In this document: positions 17,162 to 24,573 of the stretch, piece by piece | Layout: each line of letters begins with the position of its first letter | How positions within the stretch are numbered: position 1 is the first letter of the stretch | NCBI GenBank assembly: GCA_003674045.1 | Contig: PENC01000008.1 | Span: 62,001-126,000, forward strand | Source of the DNA: Streptomyces griseocarneus | GTDB lineage: Bacteria; Actinomycetota; Actinomycetes; Streptomycetales; Streptomycetaceae | Direction: 5' to 3' | DNA length: 64,000 bases | Notes under the pieces: model-generated | Told to the model about the DNA's origin: nothing | Databases searched by the model: none | Seen by the model: only the letters and a program-made list of their open reading frames with translations | Program-made: the position numbers and the translations under genes

Positions 17162-18037
17162 ATGACCCTGCGCCGGAGATCCTTCCGCGCCCTGCTGCCC
17201 GCACTGGCGCTGACCCTGGCGGCCGCCGTGGCCCCGACGCTCGCGACGGCCGCCCCGGCCCACGCCTCGACGGTCACCAGTGGCTGGAACAACGATGCCT
17301 GCAAGCCGACGGCCGCGCACCCGCGCCCCGTCGTCCTCGTCCACGGCACGCTGGAGAACAAGACCGACAACTGGTTCTCCCTCGCTCCCCTCCTGGTCTC
17401 GAAGGGGTACTGCGTCTACTCCTTCGACTACGGCCAGATCCCCGGTGTGCCCGCCTTCTACGGGCTCGGCCCGGTGGACAAGGGCGCCGAGCAGCTCGCG
17501 ACCTTCGTCGACGGGGTGCTGGCCAGGACCGGTGCGTCCAAGGTCGACATCGTGGGGCACTCCCAGGGTGGCATGATGCCCCGCTATTACCTGAAGTTCC
17601 TCGGCGGCGCTCCCAAGGTGAACACCCTCGTGGGCATCGCCCCCAACAACCACGGCACCACCCTGTCCGGCCTGACCAAGCTGCTCGACGTGGTCCCCGG
17701 CGCCCGCGGAGTGCTCACGACCTTCACACCCGGCCTCACCGACCAGGTCGTCGGCTCGGACTTCATGCGTCGCCTCAACGAGGGCGGCGACACCGTCCCC
17801 GGTGTCAACTACACGGTGATCTCGACCAAGTACGACGAGGTCGTCACCCCGTACACCTCGCAGTTCCTCTCCGGCCCCAATGTGCGGAACATCGTGGTCC
17901 AAGACCTCTGCCCGGTCGACATCTCCATGCACCTGACCCTCGGCACCATCGACCGCCTGGCCTTCAACGAGACGGTCAACGCGCTCGACCCCGCGCACGC
18001 GACGCCCACCACCTGCAAGACGATGATCACCGGCTGA
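17162..18037 (+). CDS. Secreted triacylglycerol lipase / esterase (alpha/beta hydrolase, lipase class 2)
   Basis: A 291-aa secreted lipase. The N-terminus has a basic stretch, then a hydrophobic segment and cleavage near AHAS (about residue 37). The mature part has the oxyanion-hole motif PVVLVHGTLENKTDNW, nucleophile elbow VGHSQGG (about residue 135) and the catalytic Asp and His expected near STKYDEVVTP and DISMHL. Cys pairs (CKPT, KGYCVY, DLCP, TTCK) suggest two disulfides. The family hydrolyses short- to long-chain triglycerides outside the cell. ATG 17162 has GAGGAG upstream. It is a single gene with a strong terminator after it. Confidence 0.9.
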   Translation: MTLRRRSFRALLPALALTLAAAVAPTLATAAPAHASTVTSGWNNDACKPTAAHPRPVVLVHGTLENKTDNWFSLAPLLVSKGYCVYSFDYGQIPGVPAFYGLGPVDKGAEQLATFVDGVLARTGASKVDIVGHSQGGMMPRYYLKFLGGAPKVNTLVGIAPNNHGTTLSGLTKLLDVVPGARGVLTTFTPGLTDQVVGSDFMRRLNEGGDTVPGVNYTVISTKYDEVVTPYTSQFLSGPNVRNIVVQDLCPVDISMHLTLGTIDRLAFNETVNALDPAHATPTTCKTMITG

Positions 18038-18062
18038 ACCACCGGCCGCACCATGAGCCCGC

Positions 18063-18096
18063 GAGGGGCGCCCGCACATCGGCACGGGCGCCCCTC
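18063..18096 (+). terminator. Hairpin terminator of the lipase gene
   Basis: GAGGGGCGCCCG (18063-18074) and CGGGCGCCCCTC (18085-18096) form a perfect 12-base stem with a 10-base loop, 25 bases after the lipase stop. Confidence 0.8.
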
Positions 18097-18197
18097 CGGC
18101 CTTGCGCAGGGCACCTCCGAAAAGCAGTGGACCCGCGGATCACCGCCGGGGGAGGCTGCGGCTGACCGACGGCATCGAGCGCGGAGTTGAGAGCGGA

Positions 18198-18698
18198 ATG
18201 GACACACTGGTGGCGGGCGGCGGCGTGACGGTCGTGCTGACCAAGAGGGCACGGACCAAGCTGCGGTATCCCGCGACGGTCGTCCGCGACGACGGCACCC
18301 ACCTCGTCGTCCGCGCCCCCTGGGCCGCCCCAGGGGCCAGGGACTTCGGCTTCGTCCGCTTCGAGGCGGGCGATGTCTTCACCGAGCACTACTGGCGCGA
18401 CCGCTGGTACGCGGTCAAGGAGGTGCGCTCCGCCGACGGCACCCTCAAGGGCTGGTACTGCGACATCACCCGCCCCGCCGCCCTGGACCCGGACGGCGCC
18501 GGTGTGACCGTCGAGGACCTGGACCTCGACCTCTGGGTCTCGGCGGACGGCGGCACCGTGCTGCGCCTGGACGAGGACGAGTTCGAGGAGAGCGGGCTGG
18601 AGGCCCGTGATCCGGAGGCGGCCGCCCACGCACGCGCGGCCCTGGACGCGCTTGAGGCTCTGGCCCGGTCGGAGGGCCTCGCCCGGCTCCTGACGTGA
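18198..18698 (+). CDS. DUF402 domain protein (FomD/Ntdp-like fold)
   Basis: A 166-aa cytosolic protein. The block FTEHYWRDRWYAVKEVRSADGTLKGWYCDITRPA and the DLDLDLWV segment with following acidic Asp/Glu cluster match the DUF402 family. Known members include a nucleoside di- and triphosphatase and FomD of fosfomycin biosynthesis, which use Arg, Tyr, Lys and metal-binding Asp residues; these positions are visible here. I chose ATG 18198 because the preceding codons are low-complexity and lack family likeness. The substrate here is not known. It is convergent with the GntR gene, ending 10 bases before it. Confidence 0.78.
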   Translation: MDTLVAGGGVTVVLTKRARTKLRYPATVVRDDGTHLVVRAPWAAPGARDFGFVRFEAGDVFTEHYWRDRWYAVKEVRSADGTLKGWYCDITRPAALDPDGAGVTVEDLDLDLWVSADGGTVLRLDEDEFEESGLEARDPEAAAHARAALDALEALARSEGLARLLT

Positions 18699-18708
18699 GG
18701 ACGTCCCG

Positions 18709-19071
18709 TCAGATCCCGCCGCTCAGCGAGGTCCGGACCACCGTGACCACCTCGTCGTCCGAGAGACCGAGGCTGCGTGCCTCCGCCACCAGAGCCAGGG
18801 CGTGCTCGACGAGCCGCGCCCGCCCCGGCGTCGCGCCCGCGACGACCACCGCGCCCCGGCCGCGCCGCAGCTCGATCAGCCCTTCCGCGCGCAGGCTCTG
18901 GTAGCCGCGGAGCACGGTGTGCATGTTCACCCCGAGGGACTCCGCCACGTCGCGCGCCGCGGGGAGACGCTCCCCGGCGCGTACGGACCCGTCGGCGACG
19001 GCACCCCGTACGCACGCGGCGATCTGGTCGCCGAGCGGGGTGTTCGAGGAGGGATCCACGCGGAACAACAC
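18709..19071 (-). CDS. GntR family regulator, YtrA subfamily
   Basis: A 120-aa short GntR repressor. The winged HTH reads PLGDQIAACVRGAVADGSVRAGERLPAARDVAESLGVNMHTVLRGYQSLRAEGLIELRRGRGAVV, the classic GntR arrangement. The short C-terminus (about 40 residues, helices) is the YtrA-type dimer domain. The start is GTG 19071, one base after the DUF1648 gene stop, so the pair is coupled. Such regulators repress their own membrane-protein operons; the ACTTG-N8-CAAGT repeat before the DUF1648 gene (20105-20122) is a likely binding site. Confidence 0.9.
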   Translation of the reverse strand: MLFRVDPSSNTPLGDQIAACVRGAVADGSVRAGERLPAARDVAESLGVNMHTVLRGYQSLRAEGLIELRRGRGAVVVAGATPGRARLVEHALALVAEARSLGLSDDEVVTVVRTSLSGGI

Positions 19072-19072
19072 A

Positions 19073-20095
19073 TCAGGCTCCGGGGGTGCGTTCGCGGTCG
19101 GCCAGGCTGTTCAGGAGGGCGGCGGCGGTCGCCGCGTCGTCGACCGTGACGGCGAACTCCGTACCGTTCGTCAGCCGCACCGAGACCGCGTCGCCGGAGC
19201 GCAGGATCACCCCGCTCGCGCCGCCCGTCACACGGTAGCCCCACCCGCCGAAGTCCCGCATGGCGTCCACCTCGCGGTGCGTCGCCTCCACCATGCGCTC
19301 CAGCGGAATGGTGAGCCGCGGGCGCGGGAGGACCTTGGGCGCGACGATGAGCCCTCTCCGGTCGACGGTGACCCGTGCGCCCGTCAGCAGCGCCACCGGC
19401 ACGCCCCCGAGGAGCAGGGGTACGGCGACGCCGCCCCAGCCGACCGTGGATCCGACCACGACGCCGGCCACCACGGTCGCCAGGCCCACCAGGGGCAGGA
19501 CGCGCGACCCGACCGGGCGACTCCAGCTCGCGACCTCACCCTTGGCCAACGACAGCCGTACGGCCCGGGCGGGCGGCGGGCTGTCGGCGGGAGCGGGAGC
19601 CGGCTCGGCCCCGGCCACCAGCCATCCGAGGCCCCCCGCCGCGGCCGTGATCAGCACGGGTATCCCCACCTGCCAGCCGGACATGTTCACGGAGGCCGGG
19701 TCGTCGACGTCCGCGTTGGCGAGCAGCAGCGCGGCGAAGATCGAGCCTATGAAGACGTACAACGCGCAGCCGACAGCGGTCATCCCGCGCTGAAGACCGG
19801 ACGCCGCGCGCACCCAGTGCACGATCGCCCCGAAGAGCAGGCCGATGCCCAGTATCAGCACCAGGGCCGTGGTCAGAAAGCCCCCGTGCCCGGAGAAGCC
19901 GTCGGCGGCACCGCCGGAACCGATGTGCGTCGCCAGCCGCCCGGGCAGCCGGTCGCGCAGCCGGAGATAGACCCCGACATCCGCCGCGCCCACGACCGGC
20001 GCGGTCAGCGAGGCGAGCAGAAGGCGCCGCCAGTAGAGCGGATTCGACTGTTTCGGCGGGTTGTGCGAGACGGGGGTGGGTGAGGCGGGTGCCAT
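19073..20095 (-). CDS. DUF1648 domain membrane protein
   Basis: A 340-aa membrane protein with five to six hydrophobic helices (about residues 28-45, 75-95, 105-125, 140-160, 200-235). The DUF1648 motif near the N-terminus reads DRLPGRLATHIGSGGAADGFSGH, that is 'PxxxPxHxxxxGxxD'. The C-terminal third (about 240-340) looks soluble and carries VTVDRRGLIVAPKVLPRPRLTIPLERM, similar to PH-like domains of small membrane sensors. The start is ATG 20095 with GGAG upstream. It is co-transcribed with a YtrA-type GntR repressor, an arrangement seen for SdpI-like and cell-wall-antibiotic response systems. No immunity function is shown. Confidence 0.75.
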   Translation of the reverse strand: MAPASPTPVSHNPPKQSNPLYWRRLLLASLTAPVVGAADVGVYLRLRDRLPGRLATHIGSGGAADGFSGHGGFLTTALVLILGIGLLFGAIVHWVRAASGLQRGMTAVGCALYVFIGSIFAALLLANADVDDPASVNMSGWQVGIPVLITAAAGGLGWLVAGAEPAPAPADSPPPARAVRLSLAKGEVASWSRPVGSRVLPLVGLATVVAGVVVGSTVGWGGVAVPLLLGGVPVALLTGARVTVDRRGLIVAPKVLPRPRLTIPLERMVEATHREVDAMRDFGGWGYRVTGGASGVILRSGDAVSVRLTNGTEFAVTVDDAATAAALLNSLADRERTPGA

Positions 20096-20104
20096 GATGA
20101 CTCC

Positions 20105-20122
20105 ACTTGTTCGTACGCAAGT
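20105..20122 (-). promoter_or_regulatory. ACTTG-N8-CAAGT operator, likely GntR (YtrA) site
   Basis: ACTTG (20105-20109) and CAAGT (20118-20122) are perfect arms around TTCGTACG, 10 bases upstream of the DUF1648 start and covering its probable promoter. YtrA-type regulators commonly bind inverted repeats in front of their own operon. Confidence 0.55.
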
Positions 20123-20198
20123 AGAACTATTTGTAGGCGTGATCCCTCCGGCCTGGCAAGAGTTCTTGACGATCTTCGTCCGAAGCGCGCGCCCAGCC

Positions 20199-21122
20199 CT
20201 AAGGCGTGTCCGTGGCTCCCGTCACCGACAGCTCAAGCGCCCCGAGCAGCCAGTCGAGGGCCGCCCCCGTGTTTCCCGTGCCCGGTGACACCTCGTCGGC
20301 CAGGGACCAGTACCGGGTCACCCGCGGCTGCCTCGTCCACGCTGTCTCGCGCAGCAGCGTGGCGCGGAAGCCGGCTGTGTCGCGTTCGCCGCGGCTCGTA
20401 CCGAATGCGCCTACGTAGGCGTCGAGTTCGCAGCCGGGGGCGGGTGTGCGGTCGGCGGCCACGGCGGAGGCGGCGAGGGCGTATGCCTCCAGGACGCCCT
20501 CGTAGAGCGGTGTGCCGTCGCAGGGGCCGGTCGCACTTCCGCGCTGGTCGCGGCGTACCTGGGCGGCGAACGTCAGGTCGGACGTGTAGGCGTGCAGCCG
20601 GGCGTACGCGACGGCCTGGTCCGGTGTGGGGGCGGGCGGGAGTTCGGGTACGACGGTGTCGAGGAACGCGTCGCGCGTCCGCGCGGACAGGCCGACCGGG
20701 CAGGTCGACTTCCAGAAGGCCACGACCGTGTCCGTGCTCGGCGGCTGCGACAGCCCCCCGAACAGCCGGAGCAGGGCGGGCTGTTCCCCGGGCGGGGCCG
20801 ACGCGAGCGCGTGCAGGGAGGCCTCCTGCCAGCGCAGCGCGGTGAGCGTCTCGCGGACCCCGGCGAGCCGCGACGCGAGGGCGGCCGACAGCGCCTCGTC
20901 CCCCTCCAGCGCCCGCGCGACCTCCTCCAGCGGCAGGTCCAGGGCCCGCAGCTCCCTGATGCGCCGCAGCCGTGCCGGTGCGCCGGGCCCGTACCGCCGG
21001 TGCCCGCCGGGGCTGCGGTCGGTGGCGGGCAGCAGCCCTTGGTCGCTGTAGAAGCGCACGGTCTTCACCGAGACCCCGCCGAGACGCGCGAGATCCCCGA
21101 TGGTCAGCGTTCCGTCGTCCAA
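20199..21122 (-). CDS. MerR family transcriptional regulator with large C-terminal domain
   Basis: A 307-aa MerR-type regulator. N-terminal HTH: LTIGDLARLGGVSVKTVRFYSDQGLLPATDRSPGGHRRYGPGAPARLRRIRELRALDLPLEEVARAL. The remaining 200 residues are a helical ligand-binding domain without a metal-binding Cys set; family membership is not clear. The start is TTG 21122, supported by AGGAGGGGG eight bases upstream and by the absence of another start; TTG is rare here. It is divergent from the YjbR gene with 83 bases between them. Confidence 0.85.
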   Translation of the reverse strand: MDDGTLTIGDLARLGGVSVKTVRFYSDQGLLPATDRSPGGHRRYGPGAPARLRRIRELRALDLPLEEVARALEGDEALSAALASRLAGVRETLTALRWQEASLHALASAPPGEQPALLRLFGGLSQPPSTDTVVAFWKSTCPVGLSARTRDAFLDTVVPELPPAPTPDQAVAYARLHAYTSDLTFAAQVRRDQRGSATGPCDGTPLYEGVLEAYALAASAVAADRTPAPGCELDAYVGAFGTSRGERDTAGFRATLLRETAWTRQPRVTRYWSLADEVSPGTGNTGAALDWLLGALELSVTGATDTP

Positions 21123-21192
21123 ACCGGCCCCCTCCTGCGGTTGGCCTTCACCGTACGCGGCGGGGGAGAAGTCCGGATGTCGAACGCCTGTC

Positions 21193-21208
21193 TAGGGTTG
21201 TGGCTGTG
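21193..21208 (+). promoter_or_regulatory. Leaderless-type -10 box of the YjbR gene
   Basis: TAGGGT at 21193-21198 lies seven bases before the GTG at 21206 and there is no Shine-Dalgarno sequence, which is the usual layout of a leaderless transcript. Confidence 0.45.
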
Positions 21209-21553
21209 ATCAATTCCAACGATGTCCGGCGTATCGCGATGTCCCTCCCGGAGACGGTCGAGAAGGAGGCGTGGAGCATGCCCACGTTCCGCGTCGCCGG
21301 AAAGATGTACCTCACCGTCCCCGACGACGAGACCTCCATCGCGGTCCGCTGCCCCAAGCACGAGCGCACGGAGCTGATCGCGGCCGAACCCGAGAAGTTC
21401 TGGGTCCCGCCGCACGAGGCGGGCTCGTCCTGGGTACGGGTGCGGCTGGCCGCGCTGGAGGACCTGGACGAGCTCCGCGACATCGTCGTGGACTCATGGC
21501 GCCAGGCGGCACCGGAGCGGCTGGCGGGGGAGGCGGGGGAGGCGGCCGGGTGA
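21206..21553 (+). CDS. MmcQ/YjbR family protein (CyaY-like fold)
   Basis: A 115-aa small protein. It reads INSNDVRRIAMSLPETVEKEAWSMPTFRVAGKMYLTVPDDETSIAVRCP, the typical MmcQ/YjbR start ('LPxxxEExxWGxPTFRVxGKMFA'), and later WVRVRLAALEDLDELRDIVVDSWRQAAP, the conserved C-terminal helix. Structures of relatives have a double-wing fold. The function in bacteria is unknown, with DNA binding proposed for some. GTG 21206 is chosen; GTG 21200 in the same frame is also possible. The Glu/Ala/Gly repeat at the end (LAGEAGEAAG) comes from a short GC tandem repeat. Confidence 0.85.
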   Translation: MINSNDVRRIAMSLPETVEKEAWSMPTFRVAGKMYLTVPDDETSIAVRCPKHERTELIAAEPEKFWVPPHEAGSSWVRVRLAALEDLDELRDIVVDSWRQAAPERLAGEAGEAAG

Positions 21554-21565
21554 TCCTGCTGCTTG

Positions 21566-22213
21566 TCAGGCGGCTTCGGCGCGCATCAGCAGTGTGCCCT
21601 CGTCCTTCCCCTTCGGGGGTGCGACGACCTCACCCGTGATGTTCCCGAATCCCGCCGCGGCCAGCAGACGGACCCATTCCTCCACCGGGTGGTCCCAGCG
21701 CGCGACGGCCCGCGCCTCGTGCAACGCGGCTCCCGGCCGCTGGCCGGCCCGGGGCGGTCTGTGGGAGAAGGCGAATACACCTGCCGGGGACAAGCCGGCC
21801 CGGACGAGAGGCAGGAACTTCTCCGGGTCTGTGAACCAGACGGGCCCGAAGATGGACAGCACCACGTCGAAAGCGCCGGAATCGCCGGCCAGAAACTCTG
21901 TCGCCTCCGCAGTGCGGAAGGAGAGGCCGGGCAGATGCCCCCATCGCCTGCGCGCCTTGGCGCTCTGGGTGGGGGAGATGTCCACTCCGACGCATTCGGC
22001 GCCGAGCGTGGCGAGGTGGGCGAGGTTACAGCCCGTGCCGCTCCCGAGTTCCAGCACCCGACGTCCTGACAAGGGGCCGAGTACGGATTCGTCGGGGCCG
22101 TGATCGGGGTACTGCGTCCAGTTCAGCCACGTCGAGGCACCGGCGGCGTTCAGGGCTCTCCGGGGCGTCCGGCCTTCTGCGTACCGTTCCCACGCCGCGG
22201 TGACTGCTTTCAC
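21566..22213 (-). CDS. Class I SAM-dependent methyltransferase
   Basis: A 215-aa methyltransferase. Motif I is VLELGSGTGCNLAHLATLG (about residues 57-75), the next acidic residue is in CVGVDISPTQ, and motif IV is DVVLSIFGPVWF. The start GTG 22213 has AAGGAG five bases upstream, and the preceding codons do not look conserved. The small C-terminal region (VVAPPKGKDEGTLLMRAEAA) is a Ubie/type-11-like end. It follows the Cys-tailed protein gene on the same strand after a strong hairpin, so the two may be a conditional operon. The substrate is unknown. Confidence 0.85.
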   Translation of the reverse strand: MKAVTAAWERYAEGRTPRRALNAAGASTWLNWTQYPDHGPDESVLGPLSGRRVLELGSGTGCNLAHLATLGAECVGVDISPTQSAKARRRWGHLPGLSFRTAEATEFLAGDSGAFDVVLSIFGPVWFTDPEKFLPLVRAGLSPAGVFAFSHRPPRAGQRPGAALHEARAVARWDHPVEEWVRLLAAAGFGNITGEVVAPPKGKDEGTLLMRAEAA

Positions 22214-22228
22214 GCTGCTCCTTCTGTG

Positions 22229-22265
22229 CGTGGTGGCTTCCCTGGCTCGCAGGGGAGCCACCACG
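22229..22265 (-). terminator. 14-bp hairpin between the Cys-tailed protein gene and methyltransferase gene
   Basis: CGTGGTGGCTTCCC (22229-22242) pairs with GGGGAGCCACCACG (22252-22265), one wobble, loop of nine. On the minus strand it ends about 10 bases before the methyltransferase ribosome site. It may be a terminator or an attenuator that limits read-through. Confidence 0.6.
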
Positions 22266-22283
22266 CCTGATCGATCTTTCCGT

Positions 22284-22733
22284 TTACTTTCCGACCGGAC
22301 TGTCGGTGCACCCCGCGTGGCACTGCGAGCAGTCGGCTTCAGTGGAGTTCCACAACTCGTGGTCGATGGCGAACCCGGCCGCTTCGACGGCCCGGACGGT
22401 TTCCCTCAGTGAGGGCGGCAGACCACCGTTCTCCTGGGAGAGGTGCGGGACGTGGTGGATGTAGCGTCCGGCGACCGCGCTGCAGAAGGCGGTGTAGTGG
22501 ACCGTGTCGAGTGTGAACGAGTGAAGACCGAGGTCCACGGCCGGAGCGGGACCCATGCGCACATCGGGGCGTTCGGCGGTGGTGACCAGATAGGCGATGG
22601 TCTGGCCGAGGGTGCGCTCTGCCAGGTCACGACCCATGCCGTGGTCGCGCATGACGAGGCGCACTTCGCGCTCCCAGACATCGGGGGCCACGAAGGCACG
22701 CGGTTCCCTGAGCTGCACTGCTGTTGTCACCAT
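22284..22733 (-). CDS. Small protein with GRDP-like core and Cys-rich C-terminal tail
   Basis: A 149-aa protein. Residues about 20-120 resemble the repeated unit of glycine-rich-domain-containing (DUF1399) proteins: VMRDHGMGRDLAERTLGQTI, then VDLGLHSFTLDTVHYTAFCSAVAGRYIHHVPH, which parallels the family's 'VDxxWHxHILDTxxYxxFCxxxxGxFxHHxP'. The C-terminus, WNSTEADCSQCHAGCTDSP, holds CxxCxxxC in a short tail, suggesting metal binding or modification. AAGGGAAC precedes ATG 22733. Promoter element TAAGGT and twin ACGAAGTT boxes lie upstream, next to an XRE/DUF6879 regulator cassette and followed by a methyltransferase. I infer a regulated small-protein locus; I do not assert a natural product function. 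Confidence 0.6.
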   Translation of the reverse strand: MVTTAVQLREPRAFVAPDVWEREVRLVMRDHGMGRDLAERTLGQTIAYLVTTAERPDVRMGPAPAVDLGLHSFTLDTVHYTAFCSAVAGRYIHHVPHLSQENGGLPPSLRETVRAVEAAGFAIDHELWNSTEADCSQCHAGCTDSPVGK

Positions 22734-22779
22734 TGTTCCCTTCTCTCGTCGGGTGGTGCGCTGTCACCCCATGACGGAG

Positions 22780-22826
22780 ACCTTAGAGACGTGCGCCGTC
22801 GCGGCTCGACGAAGTTCTACGAAGTT
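22780..22826 (-). promoter_or_regulatory. Promoter with tandem AACTTCGT boxes upstream of the Cys-tailed protein gene
   Basis: TAAGGT (minus strand, 22780-22785) is a good -10 box for the gene starting at 22733. Two direct AACTTCGT repeats on the minus strand (22809-22816 and 22819-22826), spaced by one helical turn, lie immediately upstream. They sit beside the stop codon of the XRE regulator gene. That regulator is the natural candidate to bind there. Confidence 0.5.
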
Positions 22827-22833
22827 GCGGCGC

Positions 22834-23685
22834 CTATTCCAGGGTGCGGATTGCCGAAGCGATGCGCGTCCGCGCCGCGGCCCCGTAGACGGCTTGGCGC
22901 TGCAGTTCTTCGAACGCTCGCAAGTACATCCGGACCTCGCTCGGAGCGGTCACGGTGACCCGGGCCGTCAAAAGCTCGACCCCGACTTGCCGGTCGTCGT
23001 AAACGCTGAATGTCTCGGTCGCCCACATGTTCCGCCCGCCCTGGAAAGGGATGATCCCCAGTGATACGGACGGCAGCGACATGACCTCCAGCAGATGGCC
23101 GAGCTGACCGGCCATGACCTCCGCACTTCCGACCTGGTGACGCAGGGCGGCTTCCTCGACGAGGAGTACGACGCGGCGCCGTGGTTCGTGAATCACGCGT
23201 GACCGGTGGACGCGGGCGGCCGCGGCTTCCTCGAAGTCCGGCTTCGTTCTGTGGAAGCCGCTGTACATCCTCAGCATCGCAGCCGCGTAGCCGTGGGTCT
23301 GGAGGAGGCCGGGCACGAGGTGCGAGCAGTACACGCGGAACAGGCGGGTCTGCTCGAACAGCGGGGCGATCTCCTCCTGGAGCTGCCGCAGGCCGCCGCG
23401 CTGGAGTCGCTTCCACTCCACGTACATGGATTCGGCGGTCCTGGTGGCCGAGAGCAGGTCGGCGGTCTGCTCTTCGGCGCCGCAGGCCCGGCACCATTTG
23501 CGGATGTCGTCGTCCGAGGGAGGCGTGCGGGCATTCTCCAGCCGCGACACCTTCGACTTGTGCCAGCCGCACAGAGCGGCCACCTCACGCGACTGAAGAC
23601 CGGCGTTCTTGTGGATGTCGACGAGACGCTCCGCGAGGGCCGCGCGGGCGGTCTGAACGGCTGATGACGGCGTGTTCGTGGGCAT
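22834..23685 (-). CDS. XRE family regulator with DUF5753-type C-terminal domain
   Basis: A 283-aa regulator. The N-terminal HTH_31 domain is LAERLVDIHKNAGLQSREVAALCGWHKSKVSRLENARTPPSDDDIRKWCRACG (about residues 15-68). The long rest (FEQTRLFRVYCSHLVPGLLQTHGYA, then VVLLVEEAALRHQVGSAEVMAGQLGHLLEV) matches the actinobacterial domain DUF5753. Such XRE proteins are numerous in Streptomyces, usually next to a small partner protein, and some influence development and antibiotic production. It is the last gene of a cassette with the 81-aa and DUF6879 genes. Start: ATG 23685, 19 bases after the DUF6879 stop. Confidence 0.9.
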   Translation of the reverse strand: MPTNTPSSAVQTARAALAERLVDIHKNAGLQSREVAALCGWHKSKVSRLENARTPPSDDDIRKWCRACGAEEQTADLLSATRTAESMYVEWKRLQRGGLRQLQEEIAPLFEQTRLFRVYCSHLVPGLLQTHGYAAAMLRMYSGFHRTKPDFEEAAAARVHRSRVIHEPRRRVVLLVEEAALRHQVGSAEVMAGQLGHLLEVMSLPSVSLGIIPFQGGRNMWATETFSVYDDRQVGVELLTARVTVTAPSEVRMYLRAFEELQRQAVYGAAARTRIASAIRTLE

Positions 23686-23704
23686 GAAGCGGCGCTCTCG
23701 TGCG

Positions 23705-24232
23705 TCAGACCTTGAACTCCTCGTGCGGGATCGCCCGGCTCCACACCGCTTCGAACGCTGTCGCGCACAGGCGCACCACGGCGGAGTCCTCGGTGTACTG
23801 CCCCTCCAGGCCCGCGCCGTCGCCTGAGAACAGGTTGAAGCGGACCGCCTTGTCGTCGATGAGCCAGAAGTCGTTGCCGGGGAGCGCGATGTCCGATGCC
23901 GAGCGCCGGGGCAACCAGCGGGATTCCTCACCGGCTTGGTCGGTCAGGTGGGTGCTGGCGTGCTCGAAGCGGATGTAGTCGGTGACCGGCTCGGAGACGA
24001 CGCGGGCTCGTCGTACCGCGACGCCTCGTTCCGTGGTCTCGCGGATGAGGCTGAGCCATGGCCTCCAGTGGTCGGACCCGGGGTCGAGGTTCTGGATCCC
24101 GGTCGCCTTCCACCGCTCGAAGTCGGCGGCCTCCTCGGCCACTCCGTAGCAATCGCGCATCTCCATATGAACAGCCGACCGCCGTGCCGACCTCAGCAGC
24201 TCATCGAAGCCGGGCACGTTGCTCTGCCACAT
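23705..24232 (-). CDS. DUF6879 family protein
   Basis: A 175-aa actinobacterial protein. Characteristic stretches are FDELLRSARRSAVHMEMRDCYGVAEEAADFERWK, RGVAVRRARVVSEPVTDYIRFEHASTHL and LPGNDFWLIDDKAVRFNLFSGDG. It is soluble, without a membrane segment. The family almost always sits next to XRE/DUF5753 regulators, and its role is not established. ATG 24232 has AGGGAGG upstream. The start overlaps the upstream 81-aa gene by 32 bases, so the three-gene cassette is probably translated as a unit. Confidence 0.8.
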   Translation of the reverse strand: MWQSNVPGFDELLRSARRSAVHMEMRDCYGVAEEAADFERWKATGIQNLDPGSDHWRPWLSLIRETTERGVAVRRARVVSEPVTDYIRFEHASTHLTDQAGEESRWLPRRSASDIALPGNDFWLIDDKAVRFNLFSGDGAGLEGQYTEDSAVVRLCATAFEAVWSRAIPHEEFKV

Positions 24233-24446
24233 CGCATGCCTCCCTGATCGCCGGCACCATGCGCGCCGGAATGCGGATCACTGTCTCGTGGTCCGGAACG
24301 GGCCCGGTCTCCCGGCACTCGTCCTGGGTCGCTCCGTCGGCCCTCCAGCCCTGGAGCACCAGGTCGGCGTTCTCCTCGTCCACCCATGCAGTCGGACTCT
24401 GACCGGTTTGGGTGTTGGGATCCTTCGCGATGAACCGTAGTGCCAT
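24201..24446 (-). CDS. Small acidic protein leading the XRE/DUF6879 cassette (hypothetical)
   Basis: An 81-aa protein: ALRFIAKDPNTQTGQSPTAWVDEENADLVLQGWRADG, then acidic ETGPVPDHETVIRIPARMVPAIREACDVAE. This shape occurs in Streptomyces ahead of DUF6879 and XRE genes, comparable in position to DUF397 partners. I do not recognise a biochemical function. ATG 24446 has GGGAGG upstream. Its 3' end overlaps the DUF6879 start by 32 bases. A TTGACC-18-GAAGGT promoter lies upstream on the same strand. Confidence 0.8.
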   Translation of the reverse strand: MALRFIAKDPNTQTGQSPTAWVDEENADLVLQGWRADGATQDECRETGPVPDHETVIRIPARMVPAIREACDVAEQRARLR

Positions 24447-24485
24447 GACTGCCTCCCGAGTCGAGCCAGTTGTGCTTGGTTGCAG

Positions 24486-24515
24486 ACCTTCGGCCCTGCG
24501 TACCTCCCGGGTCAA
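24486..24515 (-). promoter_or_regulatory. Likely promoter of the XRE/DUF6879 cassette (TTGACC-18-GAAGGT)
   Basis: On the minus strand, TTGACC (24510-24515) and GAAGGT (24486-24491) are 18 bases apart, about 40 bases before the 81-aa gene start. It is the best sigma-70-type match in the 127-base gap. Confidence 0.5.
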
Positions 24516-24573
24516 GACGGCGGATGCGTCGCGGGAGCAGCCGTATGCCTTCGTCCGGCTCGCCCGGTCGCCG

